A stretch of DNA of 36,113 nucleotides from Nymphaea colorata (GCF_008831285.2 NW_022205286.1:1-36113); one strand, 5' to 3'. Positions 1-12,429 are shown, counted from the first letter of the stretch. The notes: generated by a model from the sequence alone, not told the origin. Translations and numbers: made by a program.

Positions 1-86
1 CAACCCCAACCCCAACCCAACCCCAACCCCAACCCCAACCCCAACCCCAACCCCAACCCCAACCCCAACCCCAACCCCAACCCCAA
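1..86. repeat. Left telomere, (C4A2)n
   Basis: CCCCAA repeats run from base 1 to 86 and stop at ATTGATTCG. One unit is short (CCCAA, 16-20); all others are CCCCAA. On this strand the C-rich orientation is correct for a left chromosome end, so this is a true end and not an internal tract. The first ATG of the first gene lies about 42 bases inside. Confidence 0.98.
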
Positions 87-128
87 TTGATTCGATAATG
101 CCAGTTGTATGTAATAATATTTAATCAA

Positions 129-691
129 ATGAATAGTCAAAATCAATATCATTTGAGTTTCAATCCCCGCGGCCAGCCCAAGCAGAAGCACGGAGAGAAG
201 CAGACTCGATACATCCCCCAATTAAAGCAAAACAAGATGGTCAGCCCACCGTGGCGGCAAAGCAACAATACCGACTACCCCTACGAGGAGGAAAACAACA
301 AACAACCACTACCCGACACCAGAGAATTCAAAATACCACTCAATCCCAACGACAGCGGATACATGTCCAACAAGTCAAGCTACTCCTCCGCCAAAAGAAC
401 AGAAGAATCGCAAAAGAGAGAAGACGATAGAAAAAAAGAGGAAATCATCAAGAGAGTGAAAGACCTTCAGGAGAAGGTCCTCCCCATGGTGGAGAGAGAC
501 CGGATGGAGGACGAATAGGCTCCGGAGACGGGGTGGCAATCTCGTATCTAATTAAAATTGATTAGAATATAGACCTGCCTGGACGGTTTGCGGAAGTAGT
601 GGTAGGTGTAGATGTAGAAGAGGTGGCGGAGATATAGAGCGTATGGTAGGGCAAATTCTAAGAGATCGTCGCCAGGACTGAAGGATATTGA
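129..691 (+). CDS. Small charged protein of unknown function
   Basis: I do not recognise this protein of 177 aa. The frame opens at ATG 129 (MNSQNQYHLS), passes a TAG at 516-518 read as Glu, and is joined by a 29-nt intron (544-572, GTATCT...ATATAG) to an exon that ends in TGA at 689-691 (last residues ARTEGY). The spliced length is an exact multiple of three. The middle is rich in Lys, Arg and Glu (about residues 95-125) and probably helical; the N-terminal half is polar and likely disordered. It is the gene nearest the left telomere. Confidence 0.7.
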
Positions 692-878
692 TCAACATTT
701 ATATCATATGCAATTCCAACCATATTAAATACTAAATACCTTCCCCAAACCACCCCATGAAAAGCTAACGATAGGACTCAAGGATATAACTATCCACCTA
801 ATAACCCCTCATCAACTAACTCCTTCTCTACGGAGTTCTCAACAGCTAAAGTTCTCCCACTTAAACGCAGGTCTTACC

Positions 879-3120
879 ATGGACGATATCATCGGCAACC
901 AGATCCAAGTCGGCGTGCTTCAGCATTACGTCAACGGGCAAATAGTAGTGAACGAGGGCGAGAATTAATTCTACTAAATGTGGGCCTACCCTGACGGCAT
1001 CAAGATCTACGATAACAGACTCAAGATCATCAATGACGAAGAACCCGAAGAATCCTTTGGACATTAGCATAAAATCTCAGTATACTCCTCAGAGCTGATC
1101 CAAGGACATGTCACGGAACGGCCAAATGACTTTATATACTCCTTCGTGCATACCGACTACGGACTCAACCGAACCTACTTCACCGCTTGTGCTGGCATGT
1201 AGGATTGCATATACGAAGGAAAAGAAGTATTGCCCTCTGAACAGGGAGAAACTGAACGTCATGCAAAATAAGAATATATACGCGCAGAGAGTATAGTGAT
1301 TATTACTGAGCTACCGAAGTGCACCTGTGGGAGCTTTAGAATGACCCCCTTATGATCGACTTCAATAACAACTCATATATGTCCCCAAAGTGGTCATCGT
1401 ATCGTCGAAGTACCCCATCTTCGTCTTCCAGCGAGAAATATTGAAGTAAACAATTATATAGGTAGATTTTACTATAGAAACGTTCTTGTTGAGACCAGCG
1501 ATCTTCTGATCAATCAATAGAAGTACACTAATTTCAAGGATTTGATCCATCTGATCGGATACCCATAGGCTGAAAGATACTTCGATTACGAATAGGCAAC
1601 GAAGAGCATCTCCCATTCCAAAATATCAAATACAAGCAAATCAAAAAGGATAATTTGAAGGATTCTATACCTCCTTTTTCTTCCTGCCCAAATTGGTCAA
1701 AAATATCAATCAGATAGAAATCATCGATTGCTGGAATTCCTCCATCAAGTTTACACCCATGCTCTTTAACAAAAATGTCTGCTTCTACAAACCGAACATC
1801 AACATCCTTTCCATTTTGAAGAGGATCGGCCTTTAAAACTTATAAAACTGTGGAAATGCATCATTCTCTAACGCCACATCCTAGTATATACCAATTTATC
1901 ATAGATCTTCAGCATGAACAACCTGAACGTGATTGAACTTTGCGAGGCAATGTTCTATCTAATTGAGCCAATCAGATGGGAGAGCATCTACATTCCCTTC
2001 TGCCCTTCCACCTCGTCAACAACATCGACGCCATCCAAGGCTTCCTCATCGGCATGAGTAAGATTCATATGGATTATGTAAATGCATGTTCATCTAGATC
2101 ATAGAGCACTATCCCATGAACGAAAAGGTCATCTTTGATCTGGACTAAAATATCATCATTGAAATGGAGGCAAAAATCAAATAGAGCTTCCAACTTAGAT
2201 CTACAACATGATTAGCAACAGGCTGCTTTCTTTCGGTTTCAAAAAGAAGTAAAAAATGTTCTCATATCTTTTCAAAGACTACGCTGAACAGGTATTCCAA
2301 ACTGAATAGGAAAAGATCTTCAGAATAAAGCAAGTCTTTTTCGATGCTTTGCTTTATCTACTCAATAACTATCGCGTCTTTGCAAGGCTAAATTAAAGCG
2401 ATCTGCTTTAGTTCGATAAAAAGGGATATAAAGCCATGTTTACTGATGAAAATTGGTCTGCATTTGCTGGTGAATTGGTAAACACGATGGTATTCATAAG
2501 ACTGTGCGAGTACCACCTATATGAGGAGAAAATTTTGAGATGGAACCAGTACAACATAGGCGGCCTTTTTGTATACTGCCAAAACATACTAGCTTCCGAT
2601 ACAAAGATGAAAAACTATGGATAATTCCAAACATATAAAAGGGCGGGTGGCAGAAAATCGATATCCCCTACCACGAATACTTCAATTATGTCTTGAAGAA
2701 TGATCTGGAAAAATTGAAGGAGAACAAAAAAGTATACCACATCGAACACTATCTCATCAAATACTTAAATTATGTTGAGTTCCACAGGAGATTGGCAACA
2801 GTATCGAGGACGAACGGAGGCCTTAGGAGAATAGTTTCAAAAAGATGGTGATTTCCTTTTTGTTTCCCTGGGTTCGAGAAATATAGCAGCAATGGATCTA
2901 TTAGAGCAACAAGATCAACAATCGAAACTCCCTCAGGCTTTCAATAGAGAACCTACCCCGTCTGTAGTCCCTTTTCGGCGAAATGAAGCGATAGGGGAGC
3001 ACATTGAACAAGCTCAAAATCTAGAACCTTCTAAAGTAACACAAAGGGAAGCAGAGCAAATACATCAATTACAAGCTGCTCAAGAAAAACATTTCGAGAT
3101 AGGAAAGGATCTCAGTTTGA
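879..3120 (+). CDS. DENN-domain protein, probable Rab GEF
   Basis: About 725 aa with the three parts of the DENN module in order. The upstream DENN begins near MDDIIGNQIQ. The core DENN has VVIVSSKYPIF, the helix LWKCIILERHILVYTNLS, and the segment PIRWESIYIPF. The downstream DENN has FFDALLYLLNNYRVFA and VNTMVFIRLCEYH. DENN proteins exchange nucleotide on Rab GTPases in membrane traffic. Three 20-nt introns restore the frame (1291-1310, 1446-1465, 2078-2097). Single-base gaps remain, for example near 1392 (AAG-TGG), near 1845, near 2006 (CCCTTC-TG), near 2200 and near 2645. The end is TGA 3118-3120; the 3' part is polar and unrecognised. TPI starts 84 bases downstream on the same strand. Confidence 0.85.
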
Positions 3121-3204
3121 TCGTCTATATTCACTGCCAGTTTATACTACCTCAGTCAGTAGGTTATTTAAACAAAGATCCGAATATAACTTCATAATAT
3201 CTTC

Positions 3205-3963
<759 letters not shown>

Positions 3964-4063
3964 TAATTCAAATAAATAAATTCAAACCTATTCATCTGCC
4001 GACTTGATTGATAAAATTTAATATTAATCATCAGAAAATAGGATAAATAAGTGTATTAGTATA

Positions 4064-4692
4064 TCAGGAGACCGTGGAATTATCCTTAGGAAGTTGGTAC
4101 TGCACAACAACGAAACTATCAGTCTTGTGGCTTCGCTGGGAATCGAGAAGATATTTTCTATTTCTACGTGTTTTATCTAAAGTCTCCTTGAGGTAGTCGT
4201 GCACTGTATGTGCAGATCCTGTTTTAGCCGATTGAGCAAAAATGCGTTGCCGGTTGTATTTAACTTCTTATCCATCCTCCGCATAAAACTAACCTCCTCC
4301 TTTTTTACGCTTTATTTTATCTCCAGAAGGTCAGGCACAGGGTCGCTGCCGTCTTTCACCTTGTGCTTTATCCTCAAAACATGATTTTTTTTGTTTATCA
4401 TATCATTGATCTCCAAGGCCTTTGCTGGAACGTCATTTTTTTCTTGGCAATCTGAAGAGGAAAGAACGCTTAAAGGCCTGCTATTCCTGTAAGTCTGGGA
4501 CTTTCTTGTATAAAAGAAACGGCCTGTTGCGGCGCATGAAGTGGAAGACCTGAGTGAGACGATATCAGAAGAGTCAGTTTTTGAGAGCGGAAGTCGGTAG
4601 CTTGGGGCAATCTAAGTCAGCATTCGCCTCGAAACGACGTGGGTGTGTCGCCTGGGGAGAAGGGGTAAGCCGTTTTGGAAGTTTTGCGTCAT
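4064..4692 (-). CDS. Unknown basic protein
   Basis: About 209 aa, not recognised. It starts at ATG 4692 (MTQNFQNGLP) and reads openly through TAG/TAA codons to TGA at 4064-4066. The first third is Ser/Arg/Pro-rich; the rest is Lys-rich and probably helical (DMINKKNHVLRIKHKVKDG, then FMRRMDKKLN). One single-base gap near 4205 separates KQDLHIQ from HDYLKETLDK. It converges on TPI with 100 bases between the two stops, and lies 133 bases downstream of the kinase on the same strand. Confidence 0.6.
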
Positions 4693-4825
4693 GGGTCAAT
4701 AATAAAAACTATAAGATAGCTTTAAACTTAATGAGTTCAAATCATTATTTCATTAGGCGTGCCCAAATTCAAAAAAACAGTGAACTACCTTTGAAAAATA
4801 TGAAAAGGATAATTAAAACGATGAA

Positions 4826-6718
4826 TCAATAGCTGAGATTGCTTTTTCTGCGTTTAGTGGATTTGATGTAATGTTTAAATTCACTAAAGCTGATTTTTTT
4901 CTTCATTTTTTTGGAAATCATGCTCATCAGAAATTAAATCTCCTCATTATTGCACTCCTTAAGAACATGATTCATTATTTTCTATCGATGAAGCCGTCTT
5001 TATCCGTATCGAAGAGCTAGAAAAGCTCCTAGATGTATTCAGTCTCGTAATACTTGTCGATATTAGTGATAGCGTATATGAACTCTGTCAGGTAGATGGT
5101 TTGACTATTGTTTTGGTCAATTTTTTCAATACGTTTTCATCTAAACATCCGAAAGCCGAAAGTTGTTACTCACGAAGTAATCCTTCAGCTCGTTCATGTC
5201 GATCACTCCGTTGTGGTTCTTGTCGATGAGGTTGAAATATAGAATCAGCTTTTAACGCTCAGCTTCACTCAACTTGGTTAGGATCGTGTAGTTGTCCAGA
5301 TATCGGATCAAGTTGTTGCATCTCTAAGTCTATCGATAAATACCTAGAAGTTTAGCAACTCAAGAGCAACCTCCGAACTTTTTCTGCATGTATTCGACAG
5401 TATCGTTCTTTATTTTTTCAAATGCTCTGAACCAAGGATGAGAAAGCGCCTATTCTGCACTGAGTCGATTTTAGTGATTCTTGGCAAGCATTTTACACAA
5501 AATATCCTTGGCGTCTCTCGAAATCCCATCCCATCAACAGCTAAATAAGAAGGCAAATACACCGAAAGTTCAAAGGGTCTTTTTTAATCTTGCTGATGAT
5601 TTCAGTCTTGGTGTTTCCTCTAAATGGGTAGAAGCCTCTAAGCAACATAAACAGATGATGCCGCAACACCAAATGTCTGATTTTGGAGAATAAACGCCGG
5701 CTAAACTTTCAGGGGATAAGTATTGGGGTCCCAATCACCTTTTCCGCCTTGGAGGCGTCCTTTCCTTGGAACTCAAGAGCAAGTCCAAAGTCAATAAGTT
5801 TTATCACCATCTCTTCATTCCCATTCAGTACCACTTTCTTGAATACGATATTCTCAAGTTTGATATCTCGATGTATGATGTTCATGGAGTGCAAATATTT
5901 CATAGCGACAATAGCTTATGACTATTTTCTTGGCTACCTGTTCTGTGATGGCATGCTTGTACAGTTTGAAATACTCGCCAAGGTTGCCGCCATCGCAGTA
6001 CTCCGTCACGATATAATAAGTTGACTTATATTCTATGATCTAATAAATTTTGATGATGTTGGGGTGGTCCAGCCGAGACATAAGGGTTATTTAGTTTAAG
6101 ATGAGCCTCTTCTCAAAGGCAGTGTATTTGCTCATCTCCAGCATCTTGATGCTCTTTCCTCTCGTGACATTAGGCATTGGGCCCTGTAGACTACTCCGAA
6201 TCCTCCCTCTCCTATAATTTCCCTCAAGTGATATTTTTCATTTATATTAATATTTTTGATTTTAAGGAGTGTTTCCTGGCTGATGGATATTGGCTCGAAT
6301 AATGGTCCGCATTTCTATCCAGGACCAGGGATTGGGTTTTATTTTTATTGCTCGTAACTACTAGTCACTCCACTTATGATCAATTATTATTCAATTACTT
6401 TATTGGTGATTTTTTTCATTTTTTACTTATCGAAAAGCGTTTATGTGAACGACGGCTTTTATTTCAATTTTTAATATGATGTTGTGCCGTTTGGACTTTG
6501 GTTTGCATTTGGCTGGATTTATATAAGTTTGTTGATAATTTTATTGAAGGATTTCTTGTAAGTTTTCTTTTGGAAGACGTTTGATAGCGGATTTTCTCTC
6601 TATTCGTATTCTTCGCTCATACCTTAGGCTAAAAGTCGTGTATGATGGAGTTGGATTGCAGAGAGTCGGTTTGTTAGCTATTTCCTTCCTATTTGAGACT
6701 GTTTTCGGTATTTCCCAT
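4826..6718 (-). CDS. Calcium-dependent protein kinase (CDPK), probably N-myristoylated
   Basis: Ser/Thr kinase with a calmodulin-like tail, about 600 aa. It starts MGNTENS (ATG 6718), a good N-myristoylation signal, followed by about 100 polar residues. The kinase domain has GEGGFGVVYRA, a likely beta-3 Lys in SIKMLEM, HRDIKLEN, DFGLA, GTP with SPESL, and SAEEALSHPWF. An autoinhibitory-like helix (ALELLNF) precedes EF-hands such as DKNHNGVIDMNE and DTDKDGFIDRK-TAA, where TAA sits at the Ca-binding position 12. Introns: 6600-6622, 5541-5560, 5324-5343 and 5141-5169. A few single-base gaps remain, for example near 4973, 5555-5640 and 6180. The stop is TGA 4826-4828. Confidence 0.92.
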
Positions 6719-7482
6719 TATTTTCCTGCTGAGTCTTGAATCTTCTATATGATTATAATAGGTAGAATTGAGAATACACTAAAGCCGGCATTCAATCCAA
6801 ATCATAGGAAGGCTTCAAACCACGCCAATCCACTCGGAGACAAGTTTTTGGTTCATACTTTTTTATTTAAAAATGTTCTTTTTTCCTAAATGCCAAAATA
6901 TAGTCGAATAATCAGCTCCACAATTAAATTTTAGGCATACAGTTGAGGGCGTAACAATATCATTGCTGCGAAATACTGTTTAATATGCTCGTTAATTTTT
7001 TTCTGTGTTTTTGGGAAAATGAGGGTTTTAATTATGTTGAGTTATAAAGGAATTTCAGAATGCTGGAAACTTTGGTCTTCTACTAAAAACAAAAATAGTT
7101 TTTGGCACTTTATTTGGTGAGATGTTCAATATTTCGAATATTTTGATGCAATAACATTAAATTTGAAATTCATCATGCTCCCATCATGAATTGGTATATT
7201 AAAAGTGTAGCCAAAGACCAACAAAGAGCTATTCGGACTATATTATTGTCATAAAATAAGATGATCTTTGAATTTTATGTGTTTGCCTTAGGCAAAATTG
7301 GTGGAAAACTTAGAGAAGAATAGTAAATGAGGAATGAATATATTTATTATCAATATTCCTTTTAAACTGTACGAATGTCTATGGCAAAGCTGTTTATTAT
7401 GCAAAACTTAAGTTATTGTTTTCACCAAAAGCAATTTGATCATAAAAAAAGAATTGTATGTAATGTCAGCGAATGATCACTT
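6719..7482. other. Gene-free AT-rich stretch
   Basis: It lies upstream of the CDPK gene and downstream of the p62-like gene. The 140 bases next to the CDPK start contain short open frames in two phases, but none is convincingly coding. The rest, 6870-7480, is AT-rich with TGA in all frames. I see no tRNA or other RNA gene. It probably holds the CDPK promoter and 5' UTR and the 3' UTR of the neighbour. Confidence 0.5.
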
Positions 7483-8770
7483 TCAGCTGTTGAAGAATTC
7501 GGGGAGGGAGATGCAGTAGTCGAGGAGTTCTTCCTTGGAGAGCTTGGGGAACATTTGGGCGTATTTGATGCACTTCTCGAAAGAAAGGCCGAAGACATCA
7601 ACAAGGTAGTTTGCATTCTAGAGAGCTTTTTCGTATTTTGGCTCATCAACCATCCTCTCTGGTGCAACCTTCACCTCCTTCTTCTCTTCCACCTTCTTCT
7701 CCTCCACCTTAGGCTGCTCCACTATCTTCTCAACAACCTTTGGCTCTTCCTTCTTCTCAACAACTGGGACCTTTTCCTCAGCCTTTTCCTCAACTTTCTC
7801 CTCCTGTTTGGTAGGTTGGGTGTTCTTGAACATATCTTGGAACATGTTCTTCATCTGTTGGTTGTTTTGGCTGCTCAAAAATCCCTCAACAATGTTGAAT
7901 CCCTGGTTGACGAGGTTGCCGATGCATGGAGGCATTTCATGTCTTTGCCCATTGACCTCGAAAGCGTCTTCTTCATCATCAATAATGGCGATGATTTTGA
8001 TGGGAGTTTGTCTGAGGGTCTTAATTTTCAAGAAGGGTGGTCATGCTCGATGGTAGCCTAGCACCTCTCGCAGAAATCAAAGTCAGCACAGACAGCGCAT
8101 TTGTATCGAATGCCAACGATACCCTTTGGCCACAACCGTCACAGTTCACTCTCTGGTGAACCACTACGTTTGGCCTGTTCTATTGAGGCTCAACGATGAT
8201 GGGCTCCTCAATGATGATTGGCTGATTCTTTGCTGGTTTGCTTTAGAGTCTTGATTTTTCCTTAATTTCTTCAGTGATTTCAGCCTTGATTTGCGAGACG
8301 ATGGAAGGGAACATCTTCTTCAACTTTTCCTCGATGAGTGAATCATCAATATCTGGGATTTCAGGTTCAAAATCATTCTAACTTCTTGAGCTTGAGGGAT
8401 GATCTTTTCTCGAGATAGTGAGGCTCAGGCTGGTGGGGCTCTTCCACGATCTTAATCTCTGAGATTTCTTCTTCAATCTGCTAGATCCTTGGCTGTTAGA
8501 TCTGGACTTAATTTGTAACCTCCATGAATCCTCATTGCTTTCCCTGATGGTGATCCTGGCGGTTTTGAAACTGGATTGAAGGAGAACTTAATAGTCGCTT
8601 TGGTTCTTGAGGGTGATTTCATCCCCATCTTCGTCGAGATAACTGAGGGAGTATCTGGGAGGGAGGGCCTTGAAGACGGTTGGAAGCAGGGATAAAATTT
8701 GTTCGATTTTATGCTTGTCGCTGGAGTTGATGAGGTGGATCTGCTTGCCGAATTGCACTTTGAAGATCAT
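7483..8770 (-). CDS. p62/NBR1-like selective autophagy receptor
   Basis: About 429 aa. The N-terminal PB1 domain starts MIFKVQFGKQIHLI and has the acidic OPCA-like YLDEDGDEITL. After a linker comes a ZZ zinc finger: CDGCG, then RYKCAVC, DFDFCERC and EHDHPF. A Lys/Glu/Val-rich stretch (EEKVEEKAEEKVPVVE) leads to a C-terminal UBA-like helical end (FGLSFEKCIKYAQMFPKL). PB1 + ZZ + UBA is the layout of p62/SQSTM1 and NBR1, which carry ubiquitinated cargo to autophagosomes. I see no clear LIR. One base is missing in the ZZ finger near 8125. ATG is at 8770, TGA at 7483-7485. Confidence 0.85.
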
Positions 8771-9250
8771 GGGCAGCTATGAATAATTATTATATTCGCA
8801 GCACCTCAAAAACTTTGTAAATAGTATGAACTGATACATTCTGATCCTCCCAATCCTACACAACAAAAAAACACCAAAAATATGCATTTGCATATTTGGG
8901 GTTCCAATTTTATGGGCTTTTACACAATGCTTGAAGGTTTTGATATAATTAATCACTTCCTATATTTGCTTGGCTTGTATTGCAGTTAAATTAAAAAAGT
9001 TTCAAATTTTAATTATACTTATATTCTAGTCAGACCAAGAAGAAGCTCATATCTTCATTTACGATACAAAACTATATTAAATTTGCTTAGATGGCTGCTC
9101 ATTCATTCATCATGCCCAGCCAAGCACCTCTCATCTCTACTTAGCATTATACCAGTAATTTGCATATTTTTCCCTTAATATAATTGAGTTCGCAATCAAT
9201 TCTCTTTATCTTTGTGCCATGATTCAAAAGAACAATATTTTTATTTAATA
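8771..9250. promoter_or_regulatory. Divergent intergenic region, likely promoters
   Basis: 480 AT-rich bases between two gene starts that point away from each other (8770 minus, 9251 plus), so both promoters should be here. The only structured element I see is a near-perfect palindrome at 8878-8897. No coding frame is convincing. Confidence 0.5.
8878..8897. repeat. 9-bp palindrome AAATATGCA-TT-TGCATATTT
   Basis: Perfect 9-bp inverted repeat with a 2-base spacer in the divergent intergenic region. It contains ATGCA/TGCAT cores and could be a dimeric transcription factor site. In AT-rich DNA it could also arise by chance. Confidence 0.4.
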
Positions 9251-10153
9251 ATGCTCGTGCAAAAACTCTTTAACACCGAAAAAAAACAGTTCACCACAAA
9301 AGCTCCCTACACCAAACCGGTCTATAAGTCATACAAGGAGCTTCTACATTTGGACCGCCCTCGGAAAAAGATAGAATATTAATCATAATCATCAGATGAA
9401 GATTTTTTAGAAAAATTACTCAACGCGGAAAATTAGAAGTCGAAGCTGAAGAAAAAGAGGAAGAAATCGTAGGCAGCGCACGGAAGAGGCAAAGTCAATA
9501 AAAAATGAGGCAAGAATCAGCATCAGGAAAATAAGAAGGGAAAAATAATAACAACCCTGAAATCAAGCTGATAAGAGATAGCCAATCTCGAGGTCTTTCT
9601 GCTGATCGGCGCAATAATAATTAGCTATCCTTGATCCAAGAATAAAGACATTAAAACGCAAGTAAGCAGACGCAAAGCCAAAATGACAGTAAAATCGACA
9701 AATAAAACACAAAGCAAAACAATAGAAAAGGCATTTTCGAGAAGGACACGATTTATATCGATAATAAAAGCATGGAATCGCCGCCTATATTTTACAGTTC
9801 AACCAACCACCTTTTCCAATCATCACTTTCAGATAAAAAGAACAGCGCCTATAACTTACTATTAAAGCAAAAGGAGCATTACCTATAACAGATAAAGCCA
9901 AATAAAGCATAGACTCCTATTGGTGAATGAAAATAGGATCGAACATAATTTAAATCACGTCTTAGAGAGCAAGTTTAGCTTTAGGCCAGCTATCGAGCCA
10001 ATCAATCCTAACTGGAGGTACAATCTTACCATAGCTCCCAAGGTGCTCGCGACTGAGAGGGAATTCGTAGATAGAAAGACTCTCTTCAGAAGTAAAGAGG
10101 AATAATAAAGATTTGTAAGAAGTTTAAGAGAAATTTCAAGGAAAAAGAAGTGA
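9251..10153 (+). CDS. Unknown Lys/Asn-rich protein
   Basis: About 294 aa, unrecognised. It starts MLVQKLFNTEKKQF, has a basic patch near residues 62-76 (KSKLKKKRKKS), then a 20-nt intron (9469-9488, ending GAG) into EKMRQESASGKEEG. The middle is Asn/Ser/Lys-rich, likely disordered. The C-terminal 80 residues look folded (FSFRPAIEPINPNWRYN, VLATEREFVDRK) and end RSLREISRKKK before TGA 10151-10153. One frame slip remains near 9920-9930. The basic composition would suit a cytoskeletal or nuclear protein, but nothing decides this. Confidence 0.6.
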
Positions 10154-10547
10154 TCTAATCCAATAATATAACCATAAAATTGACATATACTGAATCGATG
10201 CCGACTGATTGTGTTAAGATATGAGCAAGGATTGCATCTGACAATTATGGATTTCCAGTGCAATCACCTTGATGGAAGATTAATTTTAACAATAAATATG
10301 ATTTTCGTATTGATGATCTCAAATAATGAGTTGACGAATAATAAGCGAGCCAGATATGCACGAATGCGCCTTATTTATTTTTTTGAATGAAAAATTAAAA
10401 CGACTAATCATAGATGAAGAGTAATTTACCCTCAGTAACTTTATTCTTTATAATTCCCTCCTCCACTGTCATTCCGCAATCCAAATAAGTCATTAATCCC
10501 ACCATATCAAGAGTTAGTTTTTATATACTCGTATCCGAGCTGGTCCA
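10154..10547. other. Gene-free stretch
   Basis: 394 bases between two plus-strand genes. AT-rich, with no open frame that reads like protein on either strand and no RNA gene seen. Presumably the 3' UTR of the upstream gene and the promoter of the next. Confidence 0.5.
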
Positions 10548-11452
10548 ATGGACAACGATTACGAATCCTTGGTCTATAACATACGATTAGATAAAATATA
10601 TGGAAAAGTGATATCCTAATATTTTGCTTATTGTTGATATTTATATATTAATCTGATTCTGTCCATCATCAACTCTATTAATAATGGACACTCATTGACC
10701 AACGATATTTATGGAACCGTCCATTCCATCGACGGCACAAGGCTTTGGCTGATTTCAATCTCCAAAACTTTAACGACTTCTAATTGATCTAACATCGAAA
10801 ACTGTCGAATTATAACATAATTTAATTTGAATACCATGAAACGCGTCCATCCTTTGTAGATTCGGCAGAACTCATCGCAGATGCGAATTGCCGAAGTGGC
10901 GAGCTCGGATAACGGATAAATAATAAGTTGCCGCTTCTGCAGAAGGGCTATATCGGATAGTTAAAATCAAGTAACGCCGTGCTAGTGCCGGCCTCTATCC
11001 ACCTCTCCTGTCTCCCCGACTAGATGGGTCAGGCGCTCAAGGGCTAAATCATCCCATCGAGCAAGCTTCGCAAGTATTCCTGCAGAAAATGCAAAACTTT
11101 GATCCGTTTCTAAAGCGAAGAAACGCAGCATTGCCGTTCCTACGACTAACTGATGGCCTTTAGGAAGAACAACCAAGCCCTCTGTACATGGCTCACCCTT
11201 GGATGTGTCCTCATCATGCTGCTGCTCATATTTTTGGTGATACTTATTGTAAAGCCACAAATAATCAGCGAGTCGGTCAGCTACAGTTCCGCGATTATTG
11301 CGACTGCCATCACCGTGGGGGTGCTGCTAATCGTGGTCTGTTTCTTCTGTTGTCTTTCTGTATTGATTGAGCGTAACTCTCACGTGAGGGCTCTTCCGGG
11401 GATTTCTCAGAGAAAAAAGAGCACAGCAATTCAAATAACAGAATGCCCATGA
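10548..11452 (+). CDS. Membrane protein with two C-terminal helices
   Basis: About 301 aa, family not recognised. It starts MDNDYESLVYNIRLDKIYGK. After a one-base slip near 10610 the frame reads YESDSVHHQLYEEW, then DQRYLWNRPF and a long polar region. A Cys pair (YSCRKCKTLIRF) with a later HCRSY lies just before two strong transmembrane segments: LGCVLIMLLLIFLVILIV and ATAITVGVLLIVVCFFCCL. The tail after helix 2 is short and basic. The start is less certain because the first 60 codons are AT-rich. TGA is at 11450-11452; the next gene starts 59 bases later. Confidence 0.65.
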
Positions 11453-11510
11453 TTTTCCATACATTTTTATCAAATAACTCTTCCATCAATAAGCCCAATA
11501 ATTATATTGC

Positions 11511-12044
11511 ATGGAGCACCCAGATAAGAAGACCAATAGCACCTTCCTGGAGAAGTTTAGAGGAAGGACCAACAAGATCGATAAAAATGGAATTGGACAT
11601 GCACTGGCCTCCGAGAAAGGAATAGGCGCGACGGAGGAGAAGGAGGGAAGCGTGAGGCATCGGCCTAGGAAATTGACGAGCTTAGACTCCCGCAATTTAT
11701 CACAGGATTATGGCGCGAAGGATATTGAATTGGACAGTCTGCCCATGGGGAGCCCATAGCGGAAGCCAATGCTGCCCAGCTTGTCCAAGCGAGACACGAA
11801 CACCAGCATTCTTGCAAATAAATTAGGTGAAGTTCCTCTGCTTTACTCCCCGCTAGTTCCTTTAAAATAAATCAAACAGCCACTGCCTCCTTCGAGATCC
11901 ACCTCAGACAGGAGTGAAAATCTGCATAGGAGGTCCTTTGGCAAATATCTTAAGTTGGATGATGATGCGATGCGGCACTTCTAGTTCCTTTTGCAAATCG
12001 ACAAAGGAAAGGGACGCAAGAGCAGCATGGCTGGCCTAGATTGA
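11511..12044 (+). CDS. Unknown polar protein, 177 aa
   Basis: An intact frame of 178 codons from ATG 11511 (MEHPDKKTNSTFLEKFRG) to TGA 12042-12044 (ending SSMAGLD), with TAG and TAA inside read as Glu. The composition is Lys, Arg, Ser and Glu with little hydrophobic content, so it is mostly disordered. A possible 30-nt intron (GTGAAG...GCTAG, about 11827-11856) would not change the frame. It converges on the prefoldin gene with 40 bases between stops. Confidence 0.65.
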
Positions 12045-12084
12045 CCCTGATCGAGTTTTTACTATATTACTATGATAATCGACA

Positions 12085-12429
12085 TCATTGTTCGTTTAGC
12101 TTTTTTCCTGGATTTAGGCCGTATTTCAACTAAAGCTCCAGCACTTCCTTTTGGCGCTTGCCCATTTCGTCGTCGAGGGCTTTGAGGGTGGACTCGAGCA
12201 TGCCGATAGTGGACTTGAGGGACAGCTTGGTCTCTTCGAGGTTGTGCTCGACGAGGACTCCGCCGACTACCTTCCAGCACTTGCGTTCTCCCTTGAGGGG
12301 GTCCAAATTGGCGAGGACTAGGTTATTTTCCCTGCGCTCCTCCTCGAGCTCGATGTAGCGCTTGAAGATCTCGGTGTACTCGTTCTTGAGCTTGTTGTAG
12401 TGGTTGGTCACCTACTGCGAGACAGACAT
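12085..12429 (-). CDS. PFDN2: Prefoldin subunit 2
   Basis: A beta-type prefoldin subunit of 114 aa, a component of the hexameric chaperone that hands nascent actin and tubulin to CCT. It begins MSVSQ-TAG-VTNHYNKLKNEY with a long N-terminal coil. It has the family signature RKCWKVVGGVLVEHNLEET between two beta strands, then a second coil ending ALDDEMGKRQKEV. The length, the coil-hairpin-coil layout and the lack of introns all fit. ATG is at 12429 and TGA at 12085-12087. The next gene upstream ends about 45 bases away on the same strand. Confidence 0.93.

Noticed and set aside
105-518. Standard-code ORFs ending at TAA or TAG
   Set aside because: These codons are sense here. Frames continue in coding style past them to TGA.
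6780-6860. tRNA-like segment upstream of the CDPK
   Set aside because: A D-arm-like stretch occurs on the minus strand, but there is no pairing acceptor stem and no T-loop consensus.
7178-7204. Imperfect inverted repeat around CATCATG
   Set aside because: Only 7 bp in AT-rich DNA; expected by chance.
10635-10637. In-frame TGA in the membrane protein gene as evidence for recoding
   Set aside because: A one-base slip near 10610 moves to a frame that avoids it and reads better.
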